Position numbers and translations under genes: made by a program
Origin: Bacillota bacterium
GTDB lineage: Bacteria; Bacillota; Clostridia; Acetivibrionales; DSM-1351
Length of the DNA: 45,102 nt
Direction: 5' to 3'
Assembly (NCBI GenBank): GCA_023436485.1
Contig: JAEZIU010000297.1
Span: 1 to 45,102 of the forward strand
Notes under the pieces: generated by a model
What the model was told of the DNA's origin: nothing
Seen by the model: the letters and a program-made list of their open reading frames with translations, nothing else
Database searches by the model: none
Part shown: positions 1 through 8,026 of the stretch, in pieces
Layout: each line of letters starts with the position of its first letter
Position numbering within the stretch: the first letter of the stretch is position 1

Positions 1-476
1 ATTTCCTTTTGTATCAATTCCTACGACTGAAATATGCCAACGTGGATGTTGTTTTTATAGCTCACACAACAACTGCAAAGGAAGTAAACGAAAGAGAGTT
101 TTTCCACCGGGGTGAATCCGGTGGAACATACATCAGTAGCGGGTATGATAAAGCATTGGAAATCATTGCCGATAGATACAGTCCTACCAACTGGAACATA
201 TATGCTTTTCACTGCAGCGACGGGGACAACTGGTCAGAAGACAATAAAAGGGCTGTGGAAAGTGCTAACAAGCTGTGTGAGGTATGCAATCTGTTTGGTT
301 ACGGAGAAATAGTACCCGGATACTACAATATTGGGAGTACCATAAAAAATGAATTTCAGACCAAAATTAAAAGTAAGAATTTTGCAGCTATAAATATTAA
401 CAAAAAAGAGGATGTCCTTCCGGCACTTAAAAAGCTTCTTGATAAAGCAAGCGACGTGGATGAGAAGGCGAACTAA
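1..476 (+). CDS. yhbH: YhbH/YeaH family (DUF444) protein, C-terminal part
   Basis: The gene enters from beyond the left edge; the frame is open from base 3 with no start codon, so only about the last 157 residues are present. The visible part matches the DUF444 family (B. subtilis YhbH, E. coli YeaH), which has a von Willebrand A-like fold. Recognisable segments are VDVVFIAHTTTAKEV, FFHRGESGGTYISSGY, YNIYAFHCSDGDNWS-like (here WNIYAFHCSDGDNWS) and NLFGYGE. Family members are usually encoded with the PrkA serine kinase and SpoVR; spoVR follows 40 bases downstream, so prkA may lie just to the left (inference). The family is linked to sporulation in Bacillus and to stress or stationary phase in enterobacteria; the biochemical role is unclear. 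The identification is secure, the function is not. Confidence 0.9.
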   Translation, partial: FLLYQFLRLKYANVDVVFIAHTTTAKEVNEREFFHRGESGGTYISSGYDKALEIIADRYSPTNWNIYAFHCSDGDNWSEDNKRAVESANKLCEVCNLFGYGEIVPGYYNIGSTIKNEFQTKIKSKNFAAININKKEDVLPALKKLLDKASDVDEKAN

Positions 477-516
477 GTAGATTGAATATTAAATTAGTGG
501 GAGGAATAAAAAGCTG

Positions 517-1905
517 ATGGCGGATTTTAGTCTAAAGGAGCTGGAATACTGGAATGAGCGTATTGAAAAAATAGCGATGGAAAGTGGCCTTGACTTTTAT
601 AATCAGGAATTTGAAATAATAAACTATGAAGATATGATAGGTTATGAGTCATACGTAGGAATGCCATCCCACTATCCCCACTGGAGTTACGGAAAATCCT
701 TTGAGAGAATAAAAACACTTCATAAATATAATCTCACGGGCCTTCCATATGAAATGGTTATTAATTCCAACCCGTGTATAGCGTACCTGATGAAGGATAA
801 TTCACTTTTGTTACAAATATTAACAATAGCACATGTATACGCCCATAATGACTTTTTTAAGAATAACAGACTGTTTAACCAGGGTACCCAGGCTGAATAC
901 GCAGTAGAGGCCTTTAAAAACCATGCGAACCGCATACGTGACTATATTTCTGACCCAAGCATAGGGTATGCTAAAGTCGAAAAGATTCTCAATGCAGCAC
1001 ATGCAGTTAAGCTTCAAACCGAAAGGATAATTGACTTCCGTAATAATAAAAAGGAAAAAGAACAATCAAAATCCGCTTTAACTGAATATAAAACTGAGTT
1101 TCCCAACTTGGACAGATATTCCCGAAATGGAACAAACGATGACACAGATATGAGCCGTCAGGAAATAAAAATACCCGAGGAACCACAGGAAGATATACTG
1201 AATTTTATTGCTGAATATGGCCGTTTGCAGGACTGGGAAAAGGATATCCTTTCTATTGTAAGAGAAGAAGCTCAGTATTTTATCCCCCAAATTGAAACAA
1301 AAATAATGAATGAGGGTTGGGCAAGTTTCTGGCATTATACTATATTAACCAAGCTTGAATTACCACAGAATCTGCACTTTGAGTTCCTAAGAAAACATAA
1401 TGAAGTAATCAGGCCTTTAAAATCAAGTATAAATCCATATTTTATTGGGTTTAAAATTATTGAGAATCTCTACAATACCCAGGGTAAAGATAAGATATTT
1501 GAGGTAAGAGAAACCGAGAGAGATCAGTCTTTTATCAGAAGATACCTGACACAGGAATTGTGCGGTGAAATGAATCTTTTTGAATATATAGCCACAGGAA
1601 GCGATTATATGATTTCAGAGGTTTCAGACGATGAGGGCTGGAAAAAAGTAAGAGATACTTTGTGCAATACAGTAGGCATTGGGAGTATTCCAACAATAAA
1701 AGTAACCGAGTGGAGCCCAAAGGAGAATACTTTATTCCTTGAGCACCAATTCGACGGGCGTGAACTGGAATTGAGTTTCGCTTATGAAACACTCAAACAT
1801 CTTGTAGATTTATGGAAAGGTAAAGTTGTACTGACTACGCACCTGGAAGAAAAGAAAAAAAATATAGCATGCGATGAAATGAAAAGAATATCCCTGTACA
1901 CTTGA
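517..1905 (+). CDS. spoVR: SpoVR family protein
   Basis: A 462-residue soluble protein of the SpoVR/YcgB family, about the usual length. The N-terminal signature is clear: GLDFYNQEFEIINYEDMIGY, then MPSHYPHWSYGKSFE at about residues 49-63, then a conserved GLPYEMVINSNPCIAYLM block and a conserved His/Asn-rich segment (AHVYAHNDFFKNN). In B. subtilis SpoVR is needed for normal spore cortex formation; the molecular activity is not established. The start is the ATG at 517, preceded by GGGAGG at about 500. It follows yhbH at 40 bases, so the two are probably co-transcribed. No clear factor-independent terminator follows; the next element is the CIRCE dyad of htpG. Confidence 0.93.
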   Translation: MADFSLKELEYWNERIEKIAMESGLDFYNQEFEIINYEDMIGYESYVGMPSHYPHWSYGKSFERIKTLHKYNLTGLPYEMVINSNPCIAYLMKDNSLLLQILTIAHVYAHNDFFKNNRLFNQGTQAEYAVEAFKNHANRIRDYISDPSIGYAKVEKILNAAHAVKLQTERIIDFRNNKKEKEQSKSALTEYKTEFPNLDRYSRNGTNDDTDMSRQEIKIPEEPQEDILNFIAEYGRLQDWEKDILSIVREEAQYFIPQIETKIMNEGWASFWHYTILTKLELPQNLHFEFLRKHNEVIRPLKSSINPYFIGFKIIENLYNTQGKDKIFEVRETERDQSFIRRYLTQELCGEMNLFEYIATGSDYMISEVSDDEGWKKVRDTLCNTVGIGSIPTIKVTEWSPKENTLFLEHQFDGRELELSFAYETLKHLVDLWKGKVVLTTHLEEKKKNIACDEMKRISLYT

Positions 1906-1930
1906 GATAAAGCCACTTTTATAAAAACTG

Positions 1931-1957
1931 TTAGCACTCTTACTGACTGAGTGCTAA
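1931..1957. promoter_or_regulatory. CIRCE operator (HrcA binding site) upstream of htpG
   Basis: Perfect 9-bp inverted repeat TTAGCACTC, 9-base spacer, GAGTGCTAA, identical to the consensus CIRCE element bound by the heat-shock repressor HrcA. It lies 7 bases upstream of the best -35 box and 71 bases upstream of the htpG start. CIRCE is classically found at groESL and dnaK operons; htpG in B. subtilis is not in that regulon. Confidence 0.95.
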
Positions 1958-1964
1958 AAAATAC

Positions 1965-2007
1965 TTGAAACTTTACACTATTCGAGTTATATTATTAATA
2001 GTGTAAA
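1965..2007 (+). promoter_or_regulatory. htpG promoter with a second operator-like dyad
   Basis: A sigma-A type promoter reads TTGAAA (1965-1970), 17 bases, TATATT (1988-1993). Wrapped around it is a perfect 11-bp inverted repeat, TTTACACTATT (1972-1982) and AATAGTGTAAA (1997-2007), with a 14-base spacer that contains the -10 box. Only the right arm would be transcribed, so it should act as DNA and not as an RNA hairpin. An alternative -35, TTTACA at 1972, is embedded in the left arm. The dyad is seen directly; its role as an operator is inference. Confidence 0.6.
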
Positions 2008-2028
2008 AAATGAAGTGGAGGTAATATT

Positions 2029-3933
2029 ATGAAACACGAAAGCGGAAGTATTTCAATAAATACGGAAAACATATTTCCAATAATTAAAAAGTGGTTGTAC
2101 TCTGAAAAGGACATATTTATAAGGGAACTTGTGTCAAATGCAAGCGATGCCATAAGCAAGATGAAAAAGCTTGATGTTATGGGAGAAGCTGAACTGCCCG
2201 AGGGAAATAAATTTGAAATAAAGGTCATTGTCAATAAAAATGATAAGACCATAAAAGTAATAGATAATGGCTTGGGAATGACAGAGGAGGAAGTAAAAAA
2301 ATATATAAATCAGATTGCTTTTTCAGGAGCAGTCGATTTTCTTGAAAAATACAAGGACAAGTCAGACGACGGGCAGATTATAGGACACTTTGGACTTGGA
2401 TTTTATTCTGCATTTATGGTATCACAGCGTGTACAGATTGACACACTTTCATATCAGAAAGATGCAGCCGCTGTGAAATGGGTAAGTGATGGCGGAACAG
2501 AATTCGAAATGTCAGATTCCGACAGGAACGAGAGAGGAACAACAATAACTCTTTATCTGTCTGATGACAGTTTGGAATTTACAGAAGAATTCACAATGAG
2601 GACTACCCTTGAAAAATATTTTGCTTTCCTGCCTTATGAATTATATCTTGAAGATGCTGCCAAGGTAGAAGAAAAGAAAGAGGAAACAAAAGAAGAAGCA
2701 AAAGAAGGCGACGAAAAGGCAGTTGCTGAACCTAAGAAGCCTGAACCTTTAAATGATACACAGCCTCTTTGGCTTAAAAATCCAAAGGACTGCACAGACG
2801 AAGAGTACAAACAGTTCTATTCAAAAGTGTTCCATGACTTTAATGAACCGCTTTTCTGGATACATCTGAATATGGATTATCCGTTTAACCTGAAAGGTAT
2901 ACTTTATTTCCCTAAACTCAAACACGAATTTGAGACTAACGAAGGGCAGATAAAGCTTTACTACAATCAGGTATTTGTTGCGGACAATATAAAAGAAGTA
3001 ATTCCTGAATTCCTACTATTACTAAAGGGTGTACTGGATTGTCCGGATTTACCGTTAAACGTTTCAAGAAGTTTCTTACAGAACGACGGCTATGTTAACA
3101 AGATTTCCACTCACATAACAAAGAAGGTTGCAGACAAGCTTACATCAATATTTGAGAATGACCGTGAAACCTATAACAAATACTGGGATGATATAAATCC
3201 TTTTGTTAAATATGGCTGTTTACGTGAAGAAAAATTCTATGACAGAGTCAAGGATGTCCTTATTTTCAAGTCAACAAAGGGAGGATACACTACTCTCCAG
3301 GAATACCTTGAAAACAACAAGGACAAGCATGAAAATAAAGTATTCTACGTTTCAGATGAAAATCAGCAAGCTCAATACATCAAGCTGTTTAATGAAAACG
3401 GCATGGAAGCGGTAATACTTACAAACATGATAGACAATCACTTTATGTCTCTCCTTGAAAGCAAAGGCTCGGGTCTGCAGTTTAACAGAATAGATGCTGA
3501 TATTTCCGCAAGCATGAAGCAGGAAAACACAGGAATACCTGAAGCTGATGTGAGCTATTTGGAAAGTTTATTTAAGGAAACAGTAAATGATGAAAAACTT
3601 AAAATACAAGTTGAATCCTTGAAGAATGAAACAATACCGGCTGTAGTACTGCTGTCAGAGCAGTCCCGAAGAATGCAGGAAATGAGCAAGATGTTCGGGG
3701 GAATGGATATGGGTAATATGTTTCCAAAAGAACAGACTCTTGTGTTAAACTCTTCAAATAAACTTGTAAAGGCATTGCTTGATTTAAAGGAAAAGGATGA
3801 AAGAAAAGACGATGTGAAGTTGGTAAGTGAACATATATATGATTTAGCCATGATGAGCCACCAGACTTTGGAGCCTGATGCAATGGCCAAATTTATACAA
3901 AGAAGTAATGAGATATTGATGAAAGTTCTTTAA
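2029..3933 (+). CDS. htpG: Molecular chaperone HtpG (Hsp90 family)
   Basis: A 634-residue Hsp90, full length for a bacterial HtpG. The ATP-binding GHKL domain is at the N terminus: ELVSNASDAISK, DNGLGMT and GHFGLGFYSAFMV carry the nucleotide-binding motifs. The middle domain has LWLKNPKDCTDEEYKQFY and the catalytic-loop region LPLNVSRSFLQ; the C-terminal dimerisation domain follows. Residues about 212-240 form a Lys/Glu-rich stretch between N and middle domains that resembles the charged linker of eukaryotic Hsp90. Start ATG at 2029 with GTGGAGG eight bases before it. Regulation is probably heat-shock derepression through the CIRCE element, possibly with a second regulator at the dyad over the promoter. 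A bidirectional terminator follows. Confidence 0.97.
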   Translation: MKHESGSISINTENIFPIIKKWLYSEKDIFIRELVSNASDAISKMKKLDVMGEAELPEGNKFEIKVIVNKNDKTIKVIDNGLGMTEEEVKKYINQIAFSGAVDFLEKYKDKSDDGQIIGHFGLGFYSAFMVSQRVQIDTLSYQKDAAAVKWVSDGGTEFEMSDSDRNERGTTITLYLSDDSLEFTEEFTMRTTLEKYFAFLPYELYLEDAAKVEEKKEETKEEAKEGDEKAVAEPKKPEPLNDTQPLWLKNPKDCTDEEYKQFYSKVFHDFNEPLFWIHLNMDYPFNLKGILYFPKLKHEFETNEGQIKLYYNQVFVADNIKEVIPEFLLLLKGVLDCPDLPLNVSRSFLQNDGYVNKISTHITKKVADKLTSIFENDRETYNKYWDDINPFVKYGCLREEKFYDRVKDVLIFKSTKGGYTTLQEYLENNKDKHENKVFYVSDENQQAQYIKLFNENGMEAVILTNMIDNHFMSLLESKGSGLQFNRIDADISASMKQENTGIPEADVSYLESLFKETVNDEKLKIQVESLKNETIPAVVLLSEQSRRMQEMSKMFGGMDMGNMFPKEQTLVLNSSNKLVKALLDLKEKDERKDDVKLVSEHIYDLAMMSHQTLEPDAMAKFIQRSNEILMKVL

Positions 3934-3950
3934 TTCAAACAGTTAAACAA

Positions 3951-3986
3951 AAAACCCGGATGACAGTTAATTGCCATCCGGGTTTT
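3951..3986. terminator. Bidirectional intrinsic terminator (htpG / acyl-CoA synthetase)
   Basis: Inverted repeat AAAACCCGGATG (3951-3962) and CATCCGGGTTTT (3975-3986), 12 bp perfect with a 12-base loop, flanked by A on the left and T on the right. It sits between the convergent ends of htpG and the minus-strand synthetase and can serve both. Confidence 0.9.
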
Positions 3987-3996
3987 AATATGACTT

Positions 3997-5658
3997 CTAT
4001 TTATTATCTTTATCAGTTTGTCTTATTTCAACACGTCTTATTTTTCCGCTTATGGTTTTAGGTAGCTCACTTACAAATTCAATGATTCTTGGATATTTGT
4101 AAGGTGCAGTAACCCTCTTTACATGATCCTGAAGTTCCTTAACCAGTTCCTCGCTTGAAGTATAGTTCTTTGCCAGTATAACGGTAGCTTTTACAATCTG
4201 TCCTCTGATAGGGTCAGGAACAGCAGTTATGGCACATTCCAGAACTGCCGGATGTTCAAGCAAAGCACTTTCAACCTCAAAAGGCCCGATTCTGTAGCCT
4301 GAGCTTTTAATTACATCATCAGCTCTGCCTACAAACCAGAAATAGCCATCTTCATCACGCCACGCCATATCACCTGTATAATAAATACCATCATGCCATA
4401 CGCTCTTAGTAAGGGCTTCATCTCTGTAGTAACCACCGAACATACCAGCAGGCTTCCTGTTGGTAGTCCTAACAACAATCTGGCCTTCTTCACCATCCTG
4501 ACATGAATTTCCGTTGTCATCAAGAAGGTCTATATCATATCCAGGAGACGGCTTACCCATTGACCCAGGCTTTGGCTCCATCCATGGGAAAGTACTTACT
4601 GTAACAGTCAATTCTGTCTGACCAAAGGCTTCCATTAGCTTTATGCCAGTAGCCTTGTAAAATTGGCTGTATACCTCCGGATTGAGAGGTTCTCCTGCAA
4701 CAGTGCAATATTTTAGACTGCTTAAATCAAACTTGGTAATATCTTCTTTGATAAAAAACCTGTAAATTGTAGGAGGAGCACAAAAAGAAGTAACATGGTG
4801 TTTTGATATAACCTCAAGCAGTTCCTTCGGAACAAACTTATCAAAATCATATACAAATACGGCACTCCCTGCAAGCCACTGGCCATAAATTTTGCCCCAT
4901 ACGGCTTTAGCCCAGCCTGTATCAGCAACTGTCAGGTGGAGTCCGCCTTCCGAAACATTCTGCCAATACCTGGCAGTAAGGATATGTCCCAAAGGATATT
5001 CGTAATCATGCTGAACCATCTTTGGCATTCCTGTAGTTCCCGATGTAAAGTACAATAATGATATATCGCTGTTGTGAGAACCTAAATCTCCCAGCGGCCT
5101 TTGAAATTCGCTGGAAGATTCTTCAATGCCGGATGAAAAATCCAACCAGCCATCCTTAGTTCCATTAATCAATGCCTTATATTTTACGGTCGGTGTTTTA
5201 CTTTGTGAATCTTCTATATGCTTTACAACCTCAGGTTCGTTTACACAAACGATCATTTTTATATCTGCTGCATTAGCCCTGTAAACTATATCCTTTGAAG
5301 TGAGTAGATGAGTTGCCGGAATTGTAACGGCACCCAGCTTATGCAGTGCCAAAATACAGAACCAGAACTCATATCGTCTTTTTAATATGAGCATTACAGG
5401 GTCGCCCCTTTTAATACCCAATGATTTAAAAAAGTTAGCTGTCTTATCGCTATACTCTTTTAACTGACCGAATGTGAATGTTGCCTCGGACCCAGATTTA
5501 TCACACCATACAATTGCTACCTTATCTGGTGTTGTCTTTGCATATTCATCAACAACGTCATATGCAAAATTAAAATTCTCAGGTATTTTTATATTAAAGT
5601 TCTCGTAAAAATCCTCGTAAGATGTAAAGTCTACCTGAGATAAGTATTTTTCCAACAT
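3997..5658 (-). CDS. Acyl-CoA synthetase, AMP-forming (ANL superfamily)
   Basis: A 553-residue cytoplasmic adenylate-forming ligase that should activate a carboxylic acid to its acyl-AMP and then to the CoA thioester. The phosphate-binding loop YFTSGTTGMPK is at residues 203-213; the A5 motif is EAFGQTE; the hinge and A7/A8 region reads YYTGDMAWRDEDGYFWFVGR then DDVIKSSGYRIGPFEVE; the C-terminal catalytic lysine is K539 in PKTISGKIRR. Overall it looks closest to acetyl/medium-chain acyl-CoA synthetases of clostridia; the substrate cannot be read from sequence. It starts 19 bases after the XRE-cupin gene with SD GGGGGAG just before the ATG, so the pair is one operon and the regulator probably controls it, perhaps sensing the substrate or product. 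Confidence 0.92.
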   Translation of the reverse strand: MLEKYLSQVDFTSYEDFYENFNIKIPENFNFAYDVVDEYAKTTPDKVAIVWCDKSGSEATFTFGQLKEYSDKTANFFKSLGIKRGDPVMLILKRRYEFWFCILALHKLGAVTIPATHLLTSKDIVYRANAADIKMIVCVNEPEVVKHIEDSQSKTPTVKYKALINGTKDGWLDFSSGIEESSSEFQRPLGDLGSHNSDISLLYFTSGTTGMPKMVQHDYEYPLGHILTARYWQNVSEGGLHLTVADTGWAKAVWGKIYGQWLAGSAVFVYDFDKFVPKELLEVISKHHVTSFCAPPTIYRFFIKEDITKFDLSSLKYCTVAGEPLNPEVYSQFYKATGIKLMEAFGQTELTVTVSTFPWMEPKPGSMGKPSPGYDIDLLDDNGNSCQDGEEGQIVVRTTNRKPAGMFGGYYRDEALTKSVWHDGIYYTGDMAWRDEDGYFWFVGRADDVIKSSGYRIGPFEVESALLEHPAVLECAITAVPDPIRGQIVKATVILAKNYTSSEELVKELQDHVKRVTAPYKYPRIIEFVSELPKTISGKIRRVEIRQTDKDNK

Positions 5659-5677
5659 TACTTACTCCCCCTGATAC

Positions 5678-6232
5678 TTAAAGAATAATTGCCAAAAATC
5701 TGGCTTTTTTACCGTCCATCGCTTTCATTCCGTGGCTTGATGAAGAATCAAAATAAACTGAGTCACCTTCATTCATAATAAGCTCGCGGCCGTTAATTAT
5801 AATTTTCAGAGTTCCTTCTATAATATAATTGAATTCCTGACCTTTATGAGAATTGAAGTGGACAGGTGAATCGGAAGCCTCCGGTTCAACAGTTACAATA
5901 AAAGGCTCAGCCTTTTTACCGACAAAATTGTAAGCAAGGCTGTGATATTTATAGTGTTCGCGTCTCTCAACACTAACACCCTTTCCATCTCGAACAAGCT
6001 GATAAGTATGAAGTTTTGGAGCATCTCCCGTAATTATTGCAGAGAGTTCCACATTAAACTTGGTTGCTATTTGGTAAAGAAAACTGACAGGAATATCCGT
6101 TTCGCCGCTTTCATATGCTTTGTAGGCTTCTTCTGAAATTTTAAGTTCTGCAGCAAGGGCTTCAACACATATTTCTGAGATTTCTCTTAATTCTTTTATT
6201 CTTGAAGCAATTAACCTGATTTGTTCAGACAT
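5678..6232 (-). CDS. XRE-family regulator with C-terminal cupin domain
   Basis: A 184-residue two-domain protein. Residues about 8-62 form an XRE-type helix-turn-helix (IKELREISEICVEALAAELK and the recognition-helix region EAYKAYESGETDIP). Residues about 105-184 form a small cupin barrel: HFNSHKGQEFNYIIEGTLKI and the second cupin motif NEGDSVYFDSSSSHGMKA. Such HTH-cupin proteins usually bind a small ligand in the barrel and regulate the adjacent metabolic gene. It is the first gene of a two-gene operon with the acyl-CoA synthetase. Start ATG at 6232 on the minus strand with GGAAGGTG ahead of it. Confidence 0.9.
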   Translation of the reverse strand: MSEQIRLIASRIKELREISEICVEALAAELKISEEAYKAYESGETDIPVSFLYQIATKFNVELSAIITGDAPKLHTYQLVRDGKGVSVERREHYKYHSLAYNFVGKKAEPFIVTVEPEASDSPVHFNSHKGQEFNYIIEGTLKIIINGRELIMNEGDSVYFDSSSSHGMKAMDGKKARFLAIIL

Positions 6233-6568
6233 ATAATCACCTTCCCGTGTTTTATGTAATTAAAAAATAAATTTTACAATAAAATAATATCATAAATACA
6301 AGCATAGCTGTAAAAAAACTGGAAGATATGTACTAAATTCAATACAACGATCATTAAGCTATGTTAGCATATTTGATTTGGTAAATATATACCGTAAAGA
6401 ACCTTTCAATAATAAATTTTTAACGTTTTCTGCTTTTTTTAACACACAAAATTTCAATAGAGTTGAAAATAGTAAAAGTATCTTTAATAATATGGAATTT
6501 ATTCAAATAATATGTTACCATGAACTTATGTATAATTTTATTTTTAAACTTACGGGGGCGAAAAAAAC
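6233..6568. other. Divergent intergenic region, about 336 bases, no gene seen
   Basis: Very AT-rich spacer between the minus-strand XRE-cupin gene and the plus-strand chemotaxis gene, so it should hold both promoters. I see no pair of boxes good enough to name on either strand. An open frame at 6378-6578 has no SD, is low in complexity, and overlaps the start of the next gene; I do not call it. Confidence 0.5.
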
Positions 6569-7813
6569 ATGTCTATAGGCAAAAAGATACTGTGTATTGT
6601 AATCGGTTGCATAATCATTGTAGGCGGTGGGACGGCCTTATATATTATTTGTGATTTTCCTGTTTATATAGTTACGGCAATATTCTGTATATTTGCTGTT
6701 GCGATAGGTTTATGGCTTACTTTTTCTCTTACCATGCCTATCAAAGTACTTTCAAGTGTTGTTGAACGTACGGCAAATTTCGATTTATCACATGACAAAA
6801 CATATAATCAGATAAAAGGAAGAAAGGACGAAATAGGATTCCTTGCAAGAAACCTTTCAACCATGAGAGGTTCATTGAGAGAAATACTTGGACTTATGGC
6901 TAATGCATCTGAAAAAGTTATTGAAAATTCTCAGCAAGTAGAGAGTATGACCGAGAATTTAAAAGAAAAAGCAGATGATACATTAGCCACTACAGAACAT
7001 ATATCCGCGTCAATGCAGGAATCGGCTGCAACATCTCATCAGATAAATTTCAGTACTCAGGAAATAAAGAAAAATATTAACCTAATTGCCCAGAATTCCG
7101 AGGAAGGGGCACAAACAGCAAATGAAGTGAGTATTAAGGCAAGCGAGATTAAAGAAAGTGCAGTTTTATCTGCCAGTAATGCAAATAATGTATATCTGGA
7201 AGTTAAACAACAGCTTCAGGGAGCTATAGATAAAGCAGGTGAAGTTTCACACATTGACCAGCTTGCTCAGGCCATACTTCAGATAACAGAACAGACAAAC
7301 CTACTCTCCCTTAATGCGGCCATTGAAGCAGCAAGAGCCGGAGAAGCAGGAAAAGGCTTTGCTGTAGTAGCCGATGAAATAAGAAAGCTTGCTGACCAGT
7401 CTTCAAAAACCGCAGCTGATATTAAGAATATAGTAAAGACGGTAAATGAATCTGTGGGTGCCTTGACTAACAGTGCAGGAGTACTTCTGGAATTCGTTGA
7501 CAAGGAAGTATTAAACGACTATAAGAAGCTTATTGATACAGGCGAGCAGTACTATAACGATTCAGCTCAGTTCAGCAAGATAATGAATGAATTCAATAAC
7601 TCTGCTAAGGCTATGAACAATTCCATTGCAAACATTGTTACTGCGTTGGAACAGGTTACTTCCAGCGTAAACGAAAGTGCAGAAGGGGTTGAAATTATTA
7701 CAGTTAAAACAGCTGAGGTTGTTGAACACTTTGTAAATGTCAAAGTATCTACGCAGGATAATCTTGTTGCTTCCAAAAAGCTAAAGGATCAGGTATCAAA
7801 GTTTACATTATAA
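6569..7813 (+). CDS. Methyl-accepting chemotaxis protein without a large sensor domain
   Basis: A 414-residue membrane chemoreceptor-like signal transducer. Two hydrophobic helices (about residues 7-27 and 31-54) are joined by only a few residues, so there is essentially no extracellular ligand-binding domain. A HAMP-like segment follows (LTMPIKVLSSVVERTANFDL to about residue 105, including KDEIGFLARNL). The cytoplasmic four-helix signalling region has the highly conserved hairpin tip at about residues 240-275 (EQTNLLSLNAAIEAARAG, then GFAVVADEIRKLA), which contacts CheA/CheW. The cytoplasmic bundle is short and irregular compared with classical 36H or 44H receptors. SD GGGGGCG lies about 10 bases before the ATG. 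It stands alone between a divergent promoter region and a terminator. Confidence 0.92.
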   Translation: MSIGKKILCIVIGCIIIVGGGTALYIICDFPVYIVTAIFCIFAVAIGLWLTFSLTMPIKVLSSVVERTANFDLSHDKTYNQIKGRKDEIGFLARNLSTMRGSLREILGLMANASEKVIENSQQVESMTENLKEKADDTLATTEHISASMQESAATSHQINFSTQEIKKNINLIAQNSEEGAQTANEVSIKASEIKESAVLSASNANNVYLEVKQQLQGAIDKAGEVSHIDQLAQAILQITEQTNLLSLNAAIEAARAGEAGKGFAVVADEIRKLADQSSKTAADIKNIVKTVNESVGALTNSAGVLLEFVDKEVLNDYKKLIDTGEQYYNDSAQFSKIMNEFNNSAKAMNNSIANIVTALEQVTSSVNESAEGVEIITVKTAEVVEHFVNVKVSTQDNLVASKKLKDQVSKFTL

Positions 7814-7828
7814 ATAAAATACAAATTT

Positions 7829-7884
7829 AAAAGCCGCATCTGATAAAGGTTAACTATAATACTATTGTCAGGGCGGCTTTTTTT
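7829..7884 (+). terminator. Intrinsic terminator after the chemotaxis gene
   Basis: AAAAGCCGC (7829-7837) pairs with GCGGCTTTT (7873-7881), with an inner CTGA/TCAG pairing and an AT-rich loop, followed by a run of eight T (7878-7885). Confidence 0.75.
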
Positions 7885-7935
7885 GGGAAATATTTGCGGG
7901 TCAAAACCGCTTGAAATAGCCTTCGAAAAAACTAG

Positions 7936-7964
7936 CTGACTATTTTGTAAAATGATAGTATAAT
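7936..7964 (+). promoter_or_regulatory. Probable sigma-A promoter of the HD-GYP gene
   Basis: CTGACT (7936-7941), 17 bases, TATAAT (7959-7964). The -10 is a consensus match, the -35 is weaker. It would give a leader of about 55 bases before the GTG start. Confidence 0.55.
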
Positions 7965-8026
7965 ATAAAGAGGTTTCCTTACTTAGAACTTTATACCCTT
8001 TATAATAAATAAAAGTAGGTGCTAAT

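Noticed and set aside
6378..6578. 66-codon open frame before the chemotaxis gene
   Set aside because: No SD, AT-driven composition and overlap with the real start.
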